Below are positions 1 through 9,335 of a DNA stretch of 64,000 nucleotides, in pieces. The translations under genes and the position numbers were made by a program. The DNA lies in NCBI RefSeq assembly GCF_000472705.1, contig NZ_AXAE01000013.1:62001-126000 (forward strand), in the 5' to 3' direction. The notes below the pieces were generated by a model. The model was not told the origin of the DNA. It saw nothing but the letters and a program-made list of their open reading frames with translations, and made no database searches. The first letter of the stretch is position 1, and every line of letters starts with the position of its first letter. This DNA is from Mesorhizobium erdmanii USDA 3471. GTDB lineage: Bacteria > Pseudomonadota > Alphaproteobacteria > Rhizobiales > Rhizobiaceae.

Positions 1-1
1 G

Positions 2-64
2 CTGATCAACCTTGCCGTCGACATGATGTATGCGCTGCTCAATCCGAGGCTGCGCCATGGATAA
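2..64 (+). CDS. ABC transporter permease, C-terminal end (DppB-like, partial)
   Basis: Only the last 20 codons and the stop lie in the window. The peptide ends in ...YALLNPRLRHG, which resembles the end of DppB/OppB inner-membrane permeases (the complete DppB-like permease at 17728-18735 ends YAVINPRIRAA). The stop codon at 62-64 overlaps the ATG of the next permease at 57, the usual arrangement of dppB-dppC pairs. The rest of the gene, and probably the binding-protein gene, lie to the left of the window. Confidence 0.75.
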   Translation: MINLAVDMMYALLNPRLRHG

Positions 65-899
65 GGCCTCGAGGCGTGGGCTGAGCCCAAGGTTGTGGCT
101 CGCCGGCGGCTGGCTGCTGCTGGCGCTGCTGGCGGCGATCTTCGCGCCGCTGGTCGCGCCTCAGGATCCGCTGGCGCAGGATCTGATGCTGGAGCGGCTG
201 CCGCCCTTCTGGCTCAACGGCGCCGAGCCCGGTTATTGGCTGGGCACCGACAGTCTCGGCCGCGACCTGCTCTCGCGGCTGATCTTCGGCGGCCGCATCG
301 CCTTCATGGTCGCCTTTGCGGCAGCCATCGCCGCCTGTCTTGTCGGCTCGACGCTCGGGCTTATCGCGGGCTATTTCGGCGGTTGGGCCGACCGCATCAT
401 CTCGCGCATCGTCGACATCTGGATGGCGTTTCCGCCGGTGCTGTTCGCCATCCTGCTGGTGGCCGTACTCGGCACGGGGCTCAGTTCCGTCATCCTTGCG
501 ATCGCCATCATCGACTGGACGCGCTTCTGCCGGGTGATCCGCGCGGAAGCGATGGGTCAGTCGCGCATGGACTATGTCGAGAATGCGCGCATCGCCGGCT
601 ATGGCCGCATCGGCATCATGCTGCGTGAAGTATTGCCCAACGTGGTGCCATCGATCGTGGCGCTGCTGTCGCTGGAGATGGGCATTGCCGTCATCGTCGA
701 GGCGATCCTGTCCTTCGTCAATCTGTCGATCTCGACCGACGATCCGACCTGGGGCGGCCTCATCGCCGAAGGAAGGCTTTCGATCCATCAGGCCTGGTGG
801 GTGCTGGTGTTCCCGCTCATCACGCTGATCCTCACCGTGCTGTCGTTCAGCCAGTTCGGCGAAGCGCTGAAGACGCGTTTCGATCCGGTGCTGCGATGA
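57..899 (+). CDS. Peptide/nickel-type ABC transporter permease (DppC-like)
   Basis: This is an inner-membrane permease of 280 residues that pairs with the DppB-like protein to form the channel of a dipeptide/oligopeptide-class importer. A short charged N-terminus precedes a hydrophobic helix (WLAGGWLLLALLAAIFAPLV). The family landmark LGTDSLGRDLLSRLIFGGR follows, and the ATPase-contacting EAA-type loop is near residues 160-195 (RAEAMGQSRMDYVENARIAG). I chose the ATG at 57 because it overlaps the preceding stop and gives a normal DppC N-terminus; the longer frame from 30 would overlap the upstream gene by more. It overlaps the next gene by 4 bases (ATGA). The transported solute is unknown. Confidence 0.93.
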   Translation: MDKASRRGLSPRLWLAGGWLLLALLAAIFAPLVAPQDPLAQDLMLERLPPFWLNGAEPGYWLGTDSLGRDLLSRLIFGGRIAFMVAFAAAIAACLVGSTLGLIAGYFGGWADRIISRIVDIWMAFPPVLFAILLVAVLGTGLSSVILAIAIIDWTRFCRVIRAEAMGQSRMDYVENARIAGYGRIGIMLREVLPNVVPSIVALLSLEMGIAVIVEAILSFVNLSISTDDPTWGGLIAEGRLSIHQAWWVLVFPLITLILTVLSFSQFGEALKTRFDPVLR

Positions 900-1774
900 A
901 CGCCTGTCTCGAAATAAACAATCTTAGCGCCGTGCTGCCGAACGGCCAGCGCGTGCTGCGCTCGGTCTCGCTTTCCGTCCAGCCCGGCGAGGTCCGCGCG
1001 CTGGTCGGCGAGAGCGGCGCCGGCAAGACGATGATCGGCAAGGCGGTGCTCGGCGTGCTGCCGTCGAGCGTGCGCATCGTCGAAGGCGATATGAAGCTCG
1101 AGGGCGAAGACCTCGGCAAGCTGCAGCCGAAGGCACGGCGCACGCTGATCGGTGCGCGTACGGCGCTCATCCCGCAAGACCCGCTGACCGCGCTCAATCC
1201 GTCACGCCGCATCGGTCCGCAAATGACCGACCGGCTTGTGCGTATTCTCGGCTGGGGCGGCGAGAAGGCCGACACCCGCATCCGGCAATTGCTGGACGAG
1301 GTGCAGATCCGCGATCCGGACCGTGTGCTGAAAAGCTATCCGCATGAACTCTCCGGCGGCATGCGCCAGCGCGTGCTGATCGCCGCCGCCTTCGCCGCCG
1401 AGCCACGCCTGATCGTCGCCGACGAGCCGACCACGGCGCTCGACGTCACCGTTCAGAAGCAGATCCTACGCCTCATCGCCGCGTTGCAGCGCGAGCACGG
1501 TACGGCGATCCTGTTCGTCACCCACGATCTCGGCGTCGTCGCCAAGATCAGCCAGAAGGTGTCGGTGCTTTATGCCGGCAAAGTGGTGGAGGAGGCCGAC
1601 ACAGTTGCTCTCTTCGCCGCGCCACAACACCCCTACACACGGGCGCTGATGGCGGCGACGCCGCGCTACACCGATCCGTTCGCCTCGCTGAAGCCGGTGG
1701 ACGAGGCTGTGCTGGCAGGACTTGCCGCCGAAATCGCCGCAGCCGATCAGGCCTGGAGGCGGCCGCATGGTTGA
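896..1774 (+). CDS. ABC transporter ATP-binding protein (DppD-like)
   Basis: Cytoplasmic ATPase of 292 residues, the first of the two nucleotide-binding subunits of this importer. Walker A is at residues 38-45 (GESGAGKT), the signature LSGGMRQR near residue 152, Walker B with [12 protein letters not shown] near 172, and the H-loop in FVTHDLGVV. The C-terminal [12 protein letters not shown] stretch is typical of the oligopeptide ATPase extension. ATG at 896 overlaps the permease stop (ATGA). The stop overlaps the start of the second ATPase, so translation is probably coupled through the operon. Confidence 0.94.
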   Translation: MNACLEINNLSAVLPNGQRVLRSVSLSVQPGEVRALVGESGAGKTMIGKAVLGVLPSSVRIVEGDMKLEGEDLGKLQPKARRTLIGARTALIPQDPLTALNPSRRIGPQMTDRLVRILGWGGEKADTRIRQLLDEVQIRDPDRVLKSYPHELSGGMRQRVLIAAAFAAEPRLIVADEPTTALDVTVQKQILRLIAALQREHGTAILFVTHDLGVVAKISQKVSVLYAGKVVEEADTVALFAAPQHPYTRALMAATPRYTDPFASLKPVDEAVLAGLAAEIAAADQAWRRPHG

Positions 1775-2603
1775 GCCGCTGTTTTCCGTGCGCGGGCTGA
1801 AGGTGGCGTTGCCCGACATGACGCGCAAGCCGCTGATCGGCCGGGCGCCGCTGGCCGAGATTTTGAAAGGCCTGGATTTCGATCTGCCCAGGGGTTCGGT
1901 GACTGGCATCGTCGGCGAATCCGGGTCCGGTAAATCGACGCTGGGCCGAGCCTTGGTGCGGCTGCTGGAGCCCAGCGCCGGCAGCATCGCCTTCGACGGC
2001 CGAGATATTACCCATCTGCCGGAGGCGGGACTGCGGCCACTGCGCCGCGATCTGCAGATGATCTTCCAGGATCCGATGTCGTCGCTCAACCCGCGCCGCA
2101 CCATTGGCAGCATCATCGCCGCGCCGCTTAAGCAGAACGGGCTTGGCGACAGGCTCAAGGAACGCATCGCCGAAGCGCTGCAGCGGGTCGGCCTGCCGCA
2201 GAGCTTCGCCAGCCGCTACCGCCACGAATTGTCGGGCGGCCAGCGTCAGCGCGTTGGCATTGCGCGCGCGCTGGCCCTGTCGCCGAAATTCGTGCTGGCC
2301 GACGAGATCGTTTCGGGTCTCGACGTGTCGACGCAGGCGCAGATCCTGACCCTGCTGGAGAAGCTCGCCGCGGAGATGGGCCTGACCGTCGCCTTCATCA
2401 GCCACGATCTTTCGGTCATCCGACGGCTGTGCAAGCAAGTGATCGTCATGCGCGAGGGCAGGATCGTCGAAGCCAGCGCCACCGACGCTTTGTTCGAAAA
2501 TCCCGCAGAGGCTTACACGCGCGATCTCATCGTAGCCATTCCGCTGCCCGAGATCGATGCCGGCTGGCTGGATGTTCCTGCCGCCGCCAAGGCGCCGACA
2601 TGA
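1767..2603 (+). CDS. ABC transporter ATP-binding protein (DppF-like)
   Basis: Second ATPase of the importer, 278 residues. It has Walker A GESGSGKST near residue 50, Q-loop, signature LSGGQRQR near residue 154, and Walker B followed by the D-loop region DEIVSGLDVSTQ; the usual DEPVS/ALD is DEIVSGLD here. The H-loop is FISHDLSVI. The ATG at 1767 overlaps the TGA of the preceding gene. A longer frame from 1722 would sit inside the DppD gene and is rejected. The last gene of the transporter, it is followed after 78 bases by an exported VOC protein that could be functionally linked. Confidence 0.93.
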   Translation: MVEPLFSVRGLKVALPDMTRKPLIGRAPLAEILKGLDFDLPRGSVTGIVGESGSGKSTLGRALVRLLEPSAGSIAFDGRDITHLPEAGLRPLRRDLQMIFQDPMSSLNPRRTIGSIIAAPLKQNGLGDRLKERIAEALQRVGLPQSFASRYRHELSGGQRQRVGIARALALSPKFVLADEIVSGLDVSTQAQILTLLEKLAAEMGLTVAFISHDLSVIRRLCKQVIVMREGRIVEASATDALFENPAEAYTRDLIVAIPLPEIDAGWLDVPAAAKAPT

Positions 2604-2681
2604 AATACATACGCACGCCGACAAGCGGACCTCGGACGTGTGACGGACAAGACCCAGGTCCCGCCAATGGAGAGGACTGAC

Positions 2682-3281
2682 ATGAAGACCATACTTCGAA
2701 CTGCAGCGCTCGCCGCCGCTGTCCTTGGCAGCGCCGGATTGGCCTCGGCGGATTCGATCCCCGGCATGCGCGGCCATGATCATACCGGCATAACTGTCCC
2801 CGACATGAAGCAGGCGGTCGACTTCTTCACCGAGGTGGTCGGCTGCAAGAGGGCGATGTCGTTCGGGCCGTTCGCCGACGACAAGGGCACCTTCATGCAG
2901 GATCTCCTGGGCGTTGATCCCAAGGCTGTCATCGAGCAGATCACCATGGTGCGTTGCGGCTATGGATCGAACATCGAGCTGTTCAAATACACCGCGCCCG
3001 ACCAGAAGGACCTGACGCCGAAGAACAGCGACATTGGCGGTTTTCACATTGCCTTCTATGTCGACGATGTCGCCGCGGCGAAAGCCTATCTCGACGGCAA
3101 GGGCGTCAAGACGAGGATGGGGCCGCTACCGGTCAAGGAAGGGCCTGCCGCGGGCCAGACCATTCTCTATTTCCAGGCGCCCTGGGGACTGCAACTGGAA
3201 GCGATCAGCTACCCCGACGGCATGGCCTATGAGAAGGGAGCCGAGACCGTCCTGTGGAGCCCGAAGAACCCGGACAAATGA
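2682..3281 (+). CDS. Exported VOC (glyoxalase/dioxygenase-fold) protein
   Basis: The product has 199 residues. A Sec signal peptide (MKTILRTAALAAAVLGSAGL, cleavage probably after ASA near residue 22) is followed by a single vicinal-oxygen-chelate domain. Likely metal-site elements are the His of GHDHTGITVPD, the central GFHIAFYVDDV, and a Glu in GLQLEAISYPDG. VOC enzymes bind a metal and include glyoxalase I and extradiol dioxygenases; most are cytoplasmic, so an exported one is unusual. Start chosen at 2682 because AGAGGA lies just upstream and the signal peptide begins there. Position after the ABC operon suggests periplasmic handling of the imported compound, which is inference. Confidence 0.82.
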   Translation: MKTILRTAALAAAVLGSAGLASADSIPGMRGHDHTGITVPDMKQAVDFFTEVVGCKRAMSFGPFADDKGTFMQDLLGVDPKAVIEQITMVRCGYGSNIELFKYTAPDQKDLTPKNSDIGGFHIAFYVDDVAAAKAYLDGKGVKTRMGPLPVKEGPAAGQTILYFQAPWGLQLEAISYPDGMAYEKGAETVLWSPKNPDK

Positions 3282-3285
3282 CTAT

Positions 3286-3320
3286 AGCAGTCCGCCATTT
3301 CACGGAAACGGCGGACTGCT
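3286..3320 (+). terminator. Hairpin after the VOC gene
   Basis: Two 11-base arms, AGCAGTCCGCC (3286-3296) and GGCGGACTGCT (3310-3320), begin 5 bases after the VOC stop and are followed by CTAGCTCTTTGTT. The stem is strong but the T run is poor, so this is a probable rather than a certain terminator of the transporter-VOC unit. Confidence 0.6.
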
Positions 3321-3411
3321 CTAGCTCTTTGTTATGACGCAATTCCCAAGGGGAAGCGCCATGCGTTTCTCCCGGGAAAACCGTTCACACTTTTCCTGGA
3401 ATTGCTCTAGC
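3321..3411. repeat. Intergenic palindromic repeat element
   Basis: A roughly 90-base element bounded by CTAG at both ends, with inverted GCAATTCC (near 3339) and GGAATTGC (near 3398) and an internal CCCGGG. Twenty bases at 3388-3407 (CACTTTTCCTGGAATTGCTC) recur exactly at 48401-48420, which marks this as a dispersed repeat family. It separates the transporter unit from the aromatic-CoA operon. Confidence 0.65.
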
Positions 3412-3476
3412 GCGCGCTTGCGCGTCGGCACGCAAGCGCGCCACTCCAGTGTCCGCACAATGATTTCGATATAAAA

Positions 3477-3491
3477 CTTTAAGCTTGAAAT
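3477..3491. promoter_or_regulatory. Palindromic operator candidate, site A
   Basis: CTTTAAGCTTGAAAT lies 55-70 bases upstream of the monooxygenase/reductase gene. Read on the other strand it is ATTTCAAGCTTAAAG, nearly the same as site B (ATTTCAAGCCTGAAAT at 10881) and site C (TTTTAAGCTTAAAA at 11772). Size and symmetry suit a MarR-type dimer, and a MarR gene lies in the operon downstream. Confidence 0.6.
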
Positions 3492-3546
3492 ATCTTGCCG
3501 CCGGCGCGATACTCACAAAACAGCAAGCGAAGAGGAGATCGCACGG

Positions 3547-5841
3547 ATGAAGGTTGCGGTTCTCGGCGGCGGACCAGCCGGCCTCTACTTTGCCATTTCG
3601 ATGAAGCTGAGGGACGCCGCGCACGATGTGACGGTGTTCGAACGCAACCGCGCCGACGATACGTTCGGCTGGGGCGTGGTGCTTTCGGCCGAAACGCTCG
3701 ATAACCTCGCGAAAAACGATCCGGTCAGCGCCGTATGGATCAAGAAGCATTTTGCCTATTGGGATGACATCGCCGTCATCCATGACGGCGTGCGCACGGT
3801 TTCTTCAGGGCATGGTTTCTGCGGCATCGGCCGCAAGCGTTTGCTGATCCTGCTGCAGCGCCGCGCCCGCGAACTCGGCGTCAAGCTGATGTTCGAGACC
3901 GACATCGCCGATCCCAAGCCTTATATGGAGACGCATGATCTGGTGGTTGCCGCCGACGGGCTGAATTCGCGGGCGCGCAACACCTTCGTCGATATCTTCA
4001 AGCCCGACATCGACACGCGCAAATGCAAGTTCGTCTGGCTCGGCACCAACCAGAAATTCGACGACGCCTTCACCTTCATCTTCGAGAAGACCGAGCATGG
4101 CTGGGTGTGGGCGCACGCCTACCAGTTCGACAGCGAGACCGCGACGTTTATCGTCGAGTGCAGCGAGCGGACATGGCAGGCTTTCGGCTTCGGCTCGATG
4201 TCGCAGCAGGAATCGATCGCCACCTGCGAGCGCATCTTCGCCAAGCATCTTGGCGGCCACGCGCTGATGACCAATGCCAACCACATCCGCGGCTCGGCCT
4301 GGATCAATTTTCCGCGCGTGCTGTGCGAGCGCTGGTCGTACAAGAACCTGGCGCTGATGGGCGACGCGGCGGCATCGGCGCATTTCTCGATCGGCTCAGG
4401 CACCAAACTCGCCCTGGAAAGTGCCGTCGCGCTGGCCGAGTACGTCGAAACCGAGCCGGACCTCGATGCCGCCTTCCGCAAATATGAGGATGCGCGCCGC
4501 ACCGAGGTGTTGAAGCTGCAATCGGCGGCGCGCAATTCGCTGGAATGGTTCGAGGAGGTCGAGCGCTATCTCGGCCTCGATCCGGTGCAGTTCAACTATT
4601 CGCTGCTGACTCGCTCGCAGCGCATCAGCCACGAGAATCTGCGGCTGCGCGACGCCCAATGGCTTGAAAGCGCAGAAGAATGGTTTCAGCGCCAGGCCGG
4701 CGCCGGCGGCAACAGGCTGCGCCGGGCGCCGATGTTCGCGCCGTTCAAGTTGCGCGACCTCAGGCTCAACAATCGCGTCGTCGTCTCACCGATGGCGCAG
4801 TACAAGGCCGTCGACGGCTGTCCGACCGACTGGCACTTCACCCACTACGCCGAGCGGGCCAAGGGCGGCGCCGGCCTCGTCTATATCGAGATGACCTGCG
4901 TCAGTCCCGAAGGGCGAATCACGCCTGGCTGTCCCGGCTTCTACGCGCCCGAGCACGAGGTGGCGTGGAAGCGACTGGTCGGCTTCGTCCACGCCGAGAC
5001 CGAGGCCAAGATCTGCGCGCAGATCGGCCATTCCGGCGCCAAGGGCTCGACCCGGCTCGGCTGGGAAGGCACCGACGTGCCGCTTGCCTCGGGCAACTGG
5101 CCTGTCATGGCGGCATCGGCCGTCGCATGGTCACCGCAGAATCAGGTGCCGAAGGCGATGGACCGCGCCGATATGGATCGGGTACGCGACCAGTTTGTCG
5201 CTTCGGCCGAGATGGCCGATCGCTGCGGCTTCGACATGCTGGAAATCCACGCGGCACACGGCTATCTGCTGTCGTCCTTCATCACCCCGGTCACCAACCA
5301 GCGCACGGACGACTATGGCGGTTCGCTTGAGAATCGCATGCGCTATCCCCTTGAAATCTTCCACGCGGTGCGTGCGGCCTGGCCGGCGCACAAACCGATC
5401 TCGGTGCGCATTTCGGCCAATGACTGGGTCGGCATCGAAGGCGTGACGCCCGCCGACGCGGTTGAGATCGCGCGGCTGCTGCATGAGGCGGGAGTCGATA
5501 TATGCGACGTCTCGGCCGGCCAGACTTCGACATTGGCAAAGCCGGTCTATGGCCGAATGTTCCAGACGCCGTTTTCCGACCGCATCCGCAACGAGGTCGG
5601 CATGGCGACAATGGCGGTCGGCAACATCTACGAGCCGGACCATGTCAATTCGATCCTGATGGCCGGCCGCGCCGACCTGGTGGCGCTGGCGCGGCCGCAT
5701 CTCGCCGACCCGTACTGGACGTTGCATGCGGCGGTGACACTTGGCGACCGCGGCGTCAAATGGCCGGATCCCTACCTGCCCGGACGCGACCAGCTCTACA
5801 GGCTTGCCGAGCGTGATGCCGCCGCGGGGCTGAAAGTATGA
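3547..5841 (+). CDS. Fused FAD monooxygenase / old-yellow-enzyme reductase (2-aminobenzoyl-CoA or salicylyl-CoA type)
   Basis: A two-domain flavoprotein of 764 residues. Residues 1-385 form a group A aromatic-ring hydroxylase: [10 protein letters not shown] at the N-terminus binds FAD, followed by the DG motif [13 protein letters not shown] and the second flavin motif [14 protein letters not shown]. From about residue 395 there is a complete old-yellow-enzyme barrel ([48 protein letters not shown]). This fusion is the architecture of 2-aminobenzoyl-CoA monooxygenase/reductase, which hydroxylates and then reduces the ring of the CoA thioester; databases also label such proteins salicylyl-CoA 5-hydroxylase. 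First gene of a six-gene unit; it overlaps the next by 4 bases. AGAGGAGAT precedes the ATG. The exact substrate cannot be read from sequence. Confidence 0.9.
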   Translation: MKVAVLGGGPAGLYFAISMKLRDAAHDVTVFERNRADDTFGWGVVLSAETLDNLAKNDPVSAVWIKKHFAYWDDIAVIHDGVRTVSSGHGFCGIGRKRLLILLQRRARELGVKLMFETDIADPKPYMETHDLVVAADGLNSRARNTFVDIFKPDIDTRKCKFVWLGTNQKFDDAFTFIFEKTEHGWVWAHAYQFDSETATFIVECSERTWQAFGFGSMSQQESIATCERIFAKHLGGHALMTNANHIRGSAWINFPRVLCERWSYKNLALMGDAAASAHFSIGSGTKLALESAVALAEYVETEPDLDAAFRKYEDARRTEVLKLQSAARNSLEWFEEVERYLGLDPVQFNYSLLTRSQRISHENLRLRDAQWLESAEEWFQRQAGAGGNRLRRAPMFAPFKLRDLRLNNRVVVSPMAQYKAVDGCPTDWHFTHYAERAKGGAGLVYIEMTCVSPEGRITPGCPGFYAPEHEVAWKRLVGFVHAETEAKICAQIGHSGAKGSTRLGWEGTDVPLASGNWPVMAASAVAWSPQNQVPKAMDRADMDRVRDQFVASAEMADRCGFDMLEIHAAHGYLLSSFITPVTNQRTDDYGGSLENRMRYPLEIFHAVRAAWPAHKPISVRISANDWVGIEGVTPADAVEIARLLHEAGVDICDVSAGQTSTLAKPVYGRMFQTPFSDRIRNEVGMATMAVGNIYEPDHVNSILMAGRADLVALARPHLADPYWTLHAAVTLGDRGVKWPDPYLPGRDQLYRLAERDAAAGLKV

Positions 5842-6611
5842 CGGCCGCAACGGCGATCTCCGGCAAGCATGCGCTGGTCACCGGCGGCGGCTCCGGTGTC
5901 GGCCGGGCCATCGCGCTGGCGCTGGCTGGCGCTGGCGTCAATGTGACCATCTGCGGCCGACGCGAAGCGGGACTTGCCAAGGTGACCAGCGAAAGTGACC
6001 GCATCCATGGCATCGCCGCCGACGTCACCGATGAGGCGGCGATGGCGTCACTTTACGAAACAGCAGAGAAAGCGCGCGGAGCCTTCGACATCGTCGTCGC
6101 CAATGCCGGCAAGGCCGGCAGCTCGCCGGCGCACAAGACCGCGCTGGCCGATTGGCAGGAGACGCTCGACGTCAACCTGACCGGCGCCTTCCTGACGGTG
6201 AAGCCGGCGCTGGCCGGCATGGCTGCGCGGAAATCAGGGCGGATTGTCTTCATCGCCTCCACAGCCGGGTTGAAAGGCTACGCCTATGTCGCGCCTTACG
6301 TGGCGGCCAAGCATGGCGTCGTCGGGTTGATGCGGGCACTGGCGGCGGAGACGGCGAAGTCCGGGGTGACCGTCAATGCGGTGTGTCCGGGGTTTGTAGA
6401 AACCGACATGCTGGAAGAGTCCATCCAGCGCATTGTCGAGAAGACCGGGCGTTCGGCCGACGAGGCGCGGGCGAGCCTTGCCTCGACCAATCCGCAAGGC
6501 CGCTTCATCCAGCCACAGGAGGTCGCCGCCGCCGTGCTGTGGCTGTGCGGCGATGCGGCGGCATCGATCACCGGACAGGCAATTTCCATCTCAGGAGGCG
6601 AGACATGGTAG
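5838..6611 (+). CDS. SDR-family oxidoreductase
   Basis: Short-chain dehydrogenase of 257 residues. The NAD(P) motif is [12 protein letters not shown] (about residues 16-27), NAG is present in [10 protein letters not shown], and the catalytic Ser and Tyr-x-x-x-Lys are in FIASTAG and PYVAAKHG. The C-terminus ends in [15 protein letters not shown] as in 3-hydroxyacyl dehydrogenases. It overlaps both neighbours by a few bases. In an aromatic-CoA operon it probably oxidises a hydroxyacyl-CoA intermediate during ring-derived beta-oxidation; that assignment is inference from context. Confidence 0.9.
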   Translation: MTAATAISGKHALVTGGGSGVGRAIALALAGAGVNVTICGRREAGLAKVTSESDRIHGIAADVTDEAAMASLYETAEKARGAFDIVVANAGKAGSSPAHKTALADWQETLDVNLTGAFLTVKPALAGMAARKSGRIVFIASTAGLKGYAYVAPYVAAKHGVVGLMRALAAETAKSGVTVNAVCPGFVETDMLEESIQRIVEKTGRSADEARASLASTNPQGRFIQPQEVAAAVLWLCGDAAASITGQAISISGGETW

Positions 6612-7075
6612 CCGGCCCCCTGCCCGTGCCGTCGGGACCCGGCAAGGACCGGCTGCGCCTGTGGATCAGGCTGCTGCGGGCCTCGCGCACGATCGAGGCC
6701 GAGTTGCGCGAGCGCTTGAAGAAGGAATTCGATACGACGCTGCCGCGCTTCGACGTGATGGCGGCGCTCTACCGCGCGCCGGAAGGCATGCTGATGAGCG
6801 ACCTGTCGCGCTTCCTTTTGGTCTCCAACGGCAATGTCACCGGAATTGTCGACCGGCTGGTTTCGGAAGGGCTGGTGGCGCGTGCGCGCCGCAATGGCGA
6901 CCGCCGCACGTCAATGGTGCGGCTCACCGACGAAGGTAGCAAATCCTTTGCCACCATCGCCGCCGCGCATGAGGGCTGGATCGGCGAATTGCTGGGCAAG
7001 GTCAGCGAGGAGGACGCGCGCCGGCTGACCGGCATGCTGACCTCATTCCGCAGCAACTGGGAGGGACGGGAATGA
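6605..7075 (+). CDS. MarR-family transcriptional regulator
   Basis: A 156-residue winged-helix protein. The recognition region is [20 protein letters not shown] and the wing carries [18 protein letters not shown]. The start is the ATG at 6605, overlapping the SDR stop; an open frame in the same phase runs far upstream through the SDR gene but is not coding there. MarR regulators of aromatic-CoA pathways commonly repress their own operon and are released by the CoA thioester. The palindromes at 3477, 10881 and 11772 are the obvious candidate targets, so this protein may control genes on both sides of the 9.7-kb boundary. Confidence 0.92.
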   Translation: MVAGPLPVPSGPGKDRLRLWIRLLRASRTIEAELRERLKKEFDTTLPRFDVMAALYRAPEGMLMSDLSRFLLVSNGNVTGIVDRLVSEGLVARARRNGDRRTSMVRLTDEGSKSFATIAAAHEGWIGELLGKVSEEDARRLTGMLTSFRSNWEGRE

Positions 7076-7884
7076 CCGGGATGGCCGGCCGCAAGCCGAA
7101 GCATTTCCTCTGGGAGGTAGAGGGCAGGATCGCCAAGGTCCGGCTCGACCGGCCGGAGCGCAAGAACCCGCTGACCTTCGACAGCTACGCGGAACTGCGC
7201 GACACTTTCCGCGACCTCGTCTATGCCGATGATGTCGACGCGGTGGTGTTCCTCTCCAATGGCGGCAATTTCTGCTCGGGCGGCGATGTCCACGACATTA
7301 TCGGCCCGCTGGTCAAGATGGACATGAAAGAGCTCCTGGCTTTCACCCGCATGACCGGCGATTTCGTCAAGGCGATGCTGAACTGCGGCAAGCCGATCAT
7401 TGCAGCCGTCGACGGTGTCGCGGTCGGCGCCGGCGCCATCATCGCCATGAGCTCGGACATCCGCATCGCCACGCCGGAAGCCAAGACCGCCTTCCTGTTC
7501 ACCCGCGTCGGCCTCGCCGGCTGCGACATGGGTGCCTGCGCGATCCTGCCGCGCATCATCGGCCAGGGCCGCGCCGCCGAACTGCTCTATACCGGCCGCA
7601 CCATGACGGCCGCCGAGGGCGAGCGCTGGGGGTTCTACAACAGGCTGGTCGATGCTGCTTCGCTCGAAGCCGACGCGCTCGACATGGCGGCTCGCATCGT
7701 CTCCGGCCCGACCTTCGCCCACGGCATCACCAAGACGCAGCTCAACCAGGAATGGTCGATGGGCCTCGACCAGGCCATCGAGGCCGAAGCGCAGGCGCAA
7801 GCGATCTGCATGCAGACGCGCGATTTCGAGCGTGCCTACAAGGCGTTCGTGGCCAAGGAAAAGCCAGTGTTCGAGGGAAATTGA
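7072..7884 (+). CDS. Enoyl-CoA hydratase/isomerase family protein
   Basis: Crotonase-fold protein of 270 residues. The oxyanion-hole region is [11 protein letters not shown], and the second oxyanion motif is [21 protein letters not shown]. Against rat crotonase by eye, the Glu144 position (PEILLG) reads as LFTRVG and seems replaced, while the Glu164 position is kept in AAELLYTG. Only one of the two catalytic acids may be present, as in crotonase relatives that catalyse other reactions. ATG at 7072 overlaps the MarR stop; ATG at 7081 is an alternative. It probably acts on the ring-derived acyl-CoA. Confidence 0.88.
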   Translation: MTGMAGRKPKHFLWEVEGRIAKVRLDRPERKNPLTFDSYAELRDTFRDLVYADDVDAVVFLSNGGNFCSGGDVHDIIGPLVKMDMKELLAFTRMTGDFVKAMLNCGKPIIAAVDGVAVGAGAIIAMSSDIRIATPEAKTAFLFTRVGLAGCDMGACAILPRIIGQGRAAELLYTGRTMTAAEGERWGFYNRLVDAASLEADALDMAARIVSGPTFAHGITKTQLNQEWSMGLDQAIEAEAQAQAICMQTRDFERAYKAFVAKEKPVFEGN

Positions 7885-7925
7885 GGATGTTTTCTTCGAT
7901 GAAAACAGACATGTCGGCGGGACAG

Positions 7926-8083
7926 CGCCCCCCTCTGTCCTGCCGGACATCTCCCCCACTAGGGGGGAGATTGGCAGCTTGGACGCCGGCGCCCCTCCTG
8001 AGACGGTGGCGATCGGCGAAGGCGCCGACGACATCCGATCTCCCCCCTCGTGGGGGAGATGTCCGGCAGGACAGAGGGGGGCG
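7926..8083. repeat. Nested palindromic intergenic element (RIME-like)
   Basis: Perfect 34-base inverted repeats occupy 7926-7959 and 8050-8083 (core TCCTGCCGGACATCTCCCCC and its complement). Each arm continues into a local hairpin: ATCTCCCCC with GGGGGAGAT around 7949-7971, and again around 8038-8060. The whole resembles the rhizobial intergenic mosaic elements described from Rhizobium and Sinorhizobium. It splits the operon between hydratase and dehydrogenase genes and could alter mRNA stability there. No transposase is present. Confidence 0.85.
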
Positions 8084-8121
8084 TCGTAGAGCGCTGCCTC
8101 CGAAGCACTGCGGAGACAAGC

Positions 8122-9270
8122 ATGCCTGACCGTTCCTTCCTCTCCTGGCCGTTCTTAGAGGACCGTCATCGCGAACTGGCCGAGCGGCTGGAGGCATGGT
8201 GCGCGACAAATCTCCCCGTCGATCACCATGACGTCGATTCCGCCTGCCGCGCGCTCGTGCAAAAACTCGGCCGGGACGGTTGGCTGAAGCCGACAGCGGT
8301 GGATACCGACAATCCCGGCCCGCTCGATGTGCGCACTCTGTGCATCACCCGCGAGACGCTGGCGCGGCATGACGGGCTCGCCGATTTCGCCTTCGCCATG
8401 CAAGGGCTGGGCACGGGGGCCATCTCGCTATTCGGCACGCCGGAACAGCAACACTGGCTGGCTAGGACGCGGGCCGGCGAGACGATTTCCGCCTTTGCGC
8501 TCTCCGAACCTCGTTCGGGTTCGGACGTCGCCAATATGGAAATGACGGCGACCCGCGACGGCGATAGCTATGTGCTTTCCGGCGAGAAGACCTGGATCTC
8601 CAATGGTGGCATTGCCGATCTCTACATCGTCTTTGCCCGCACCGGCGCGGCGCCAGGCGCCAAGGGCCTTTCCGCCTTCATCGTGCCGGCCGAGACGAAG
8701 GGCCTCGGCATCGCGGAACGGCTTGAGGTGATCGCGCCGCACCCACTGGCGCGGCTGTCCTTCGACAATGTCCGCGTTCCGGCTGCCGCCTTGATAGGCA
8801 AGCCGGGCGACGGCTTCCGCATAGCCATGTCGGTGCTCGACGTGTTCCGCTCGACCGTCGGGGCGGCGGCGCTTGGCTTTGCCCGCCGCGCCCTGGACGA
8901 AAGCCTCAAAAGGGTGGCCGAGCGAAACCTGTTCGGCGCGCCGATGGGCGAGTTGCAGATGGTCCAGGGCCATATCGCCGACATGGCGCTCGACGTCGAC
9001 GCCGCCGCCCTTTTGGTCTATCGCGCGGCATGGACCAAGGACATGGGTGCCGCCCGGGTAACACGCGAAGCGGCGATGGCCAAACTGTTTGCCACGGACA
9101 AGGCGCAGGAGGTGATCGACAAGGCGGTGCAACTGCACGGCGGCGACGGTGTGCGCAAGGGCCATATCGTCGAAAGCCTCTATCGCGAGATCCGCGCGCT
9201 GCGCATCTACGAGGGCGCTTCCGACGTGCAGAAAGTGGTCATCGCGCGGCAAATGATGGGCGCGGCCTGA
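8122..9270 (+). CDS. Acyl-CoA dehydrogenase
   Basis: Flavin-dependent dehydrogenase of 382 residues. The substrate/FAD motif [16 protein letters not shown], the EKTWISNGG loop and the C-terminal [10 protein letters not shown] are all present. The Glu in the last matches the catalytic base of medium-chain dehydrogenases. The start is taken at ATG 8122, because the open frame further upstream reads through the palindromic element. It would introduce a double bond into the ring-derived or ring-opened acyl-CoA, passing electrons to ETF. The preceding 38 bases show no strong Shine-Dalgarno (only GGAGAC), so translation may be weak or coupled. Confidence 0.93.
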   Translation: MPDRSFLSWPFLEDRHRELAERLEAWCATNLPVDHHDVDSACRALVQKLGRDGWLKPTAVDTDNPGPLDVRTLCITRETLARHDGLADFAFAMQGLGTGAISLFGTPEQQHWLARTRAGETISAFALSEPRSGSDVANMEMTATRDGDSYVLSGEKTWISNGGIADLYIVFARTGAAPGAKGLSAFIVPAETKGLGIAERLEVIAPHPLARLSFDNVRVPAAALIGKPGDGFRIAMSVLDVFRSTVGAAALGFARRALDESLKRVAERNLFGAPMGELQMVQGHIADMALDVDAAALLVYRAAWTKDMGAARVTREAAMAKLFATDKAQEVIDKAVQLHGGDGVRKGHIVESLYREIRALRIYEGASDVQKVVIARQMMGAA

Positions 9271-9335
9271 CGGCTAGACATTGACGAGCATTACGATTTC
9301 GAGAGTTGGTTTTCAGGAATACCGGGAGGCTAGAC

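Noticed and set aside
6152..6604. Upstream extension of the MarR frame through the SDR gene
   Set aside because: The first 150 codons have no homology, and the ATG at 6605 overlapping the SDR stop gives a normal MarR length.
7926..8083. Insertion sequence or transposon
   Set aside because: Long inverted repeats but no transposase, no target duplication seen, and the sequence style is that of dispersed palindromic elements.
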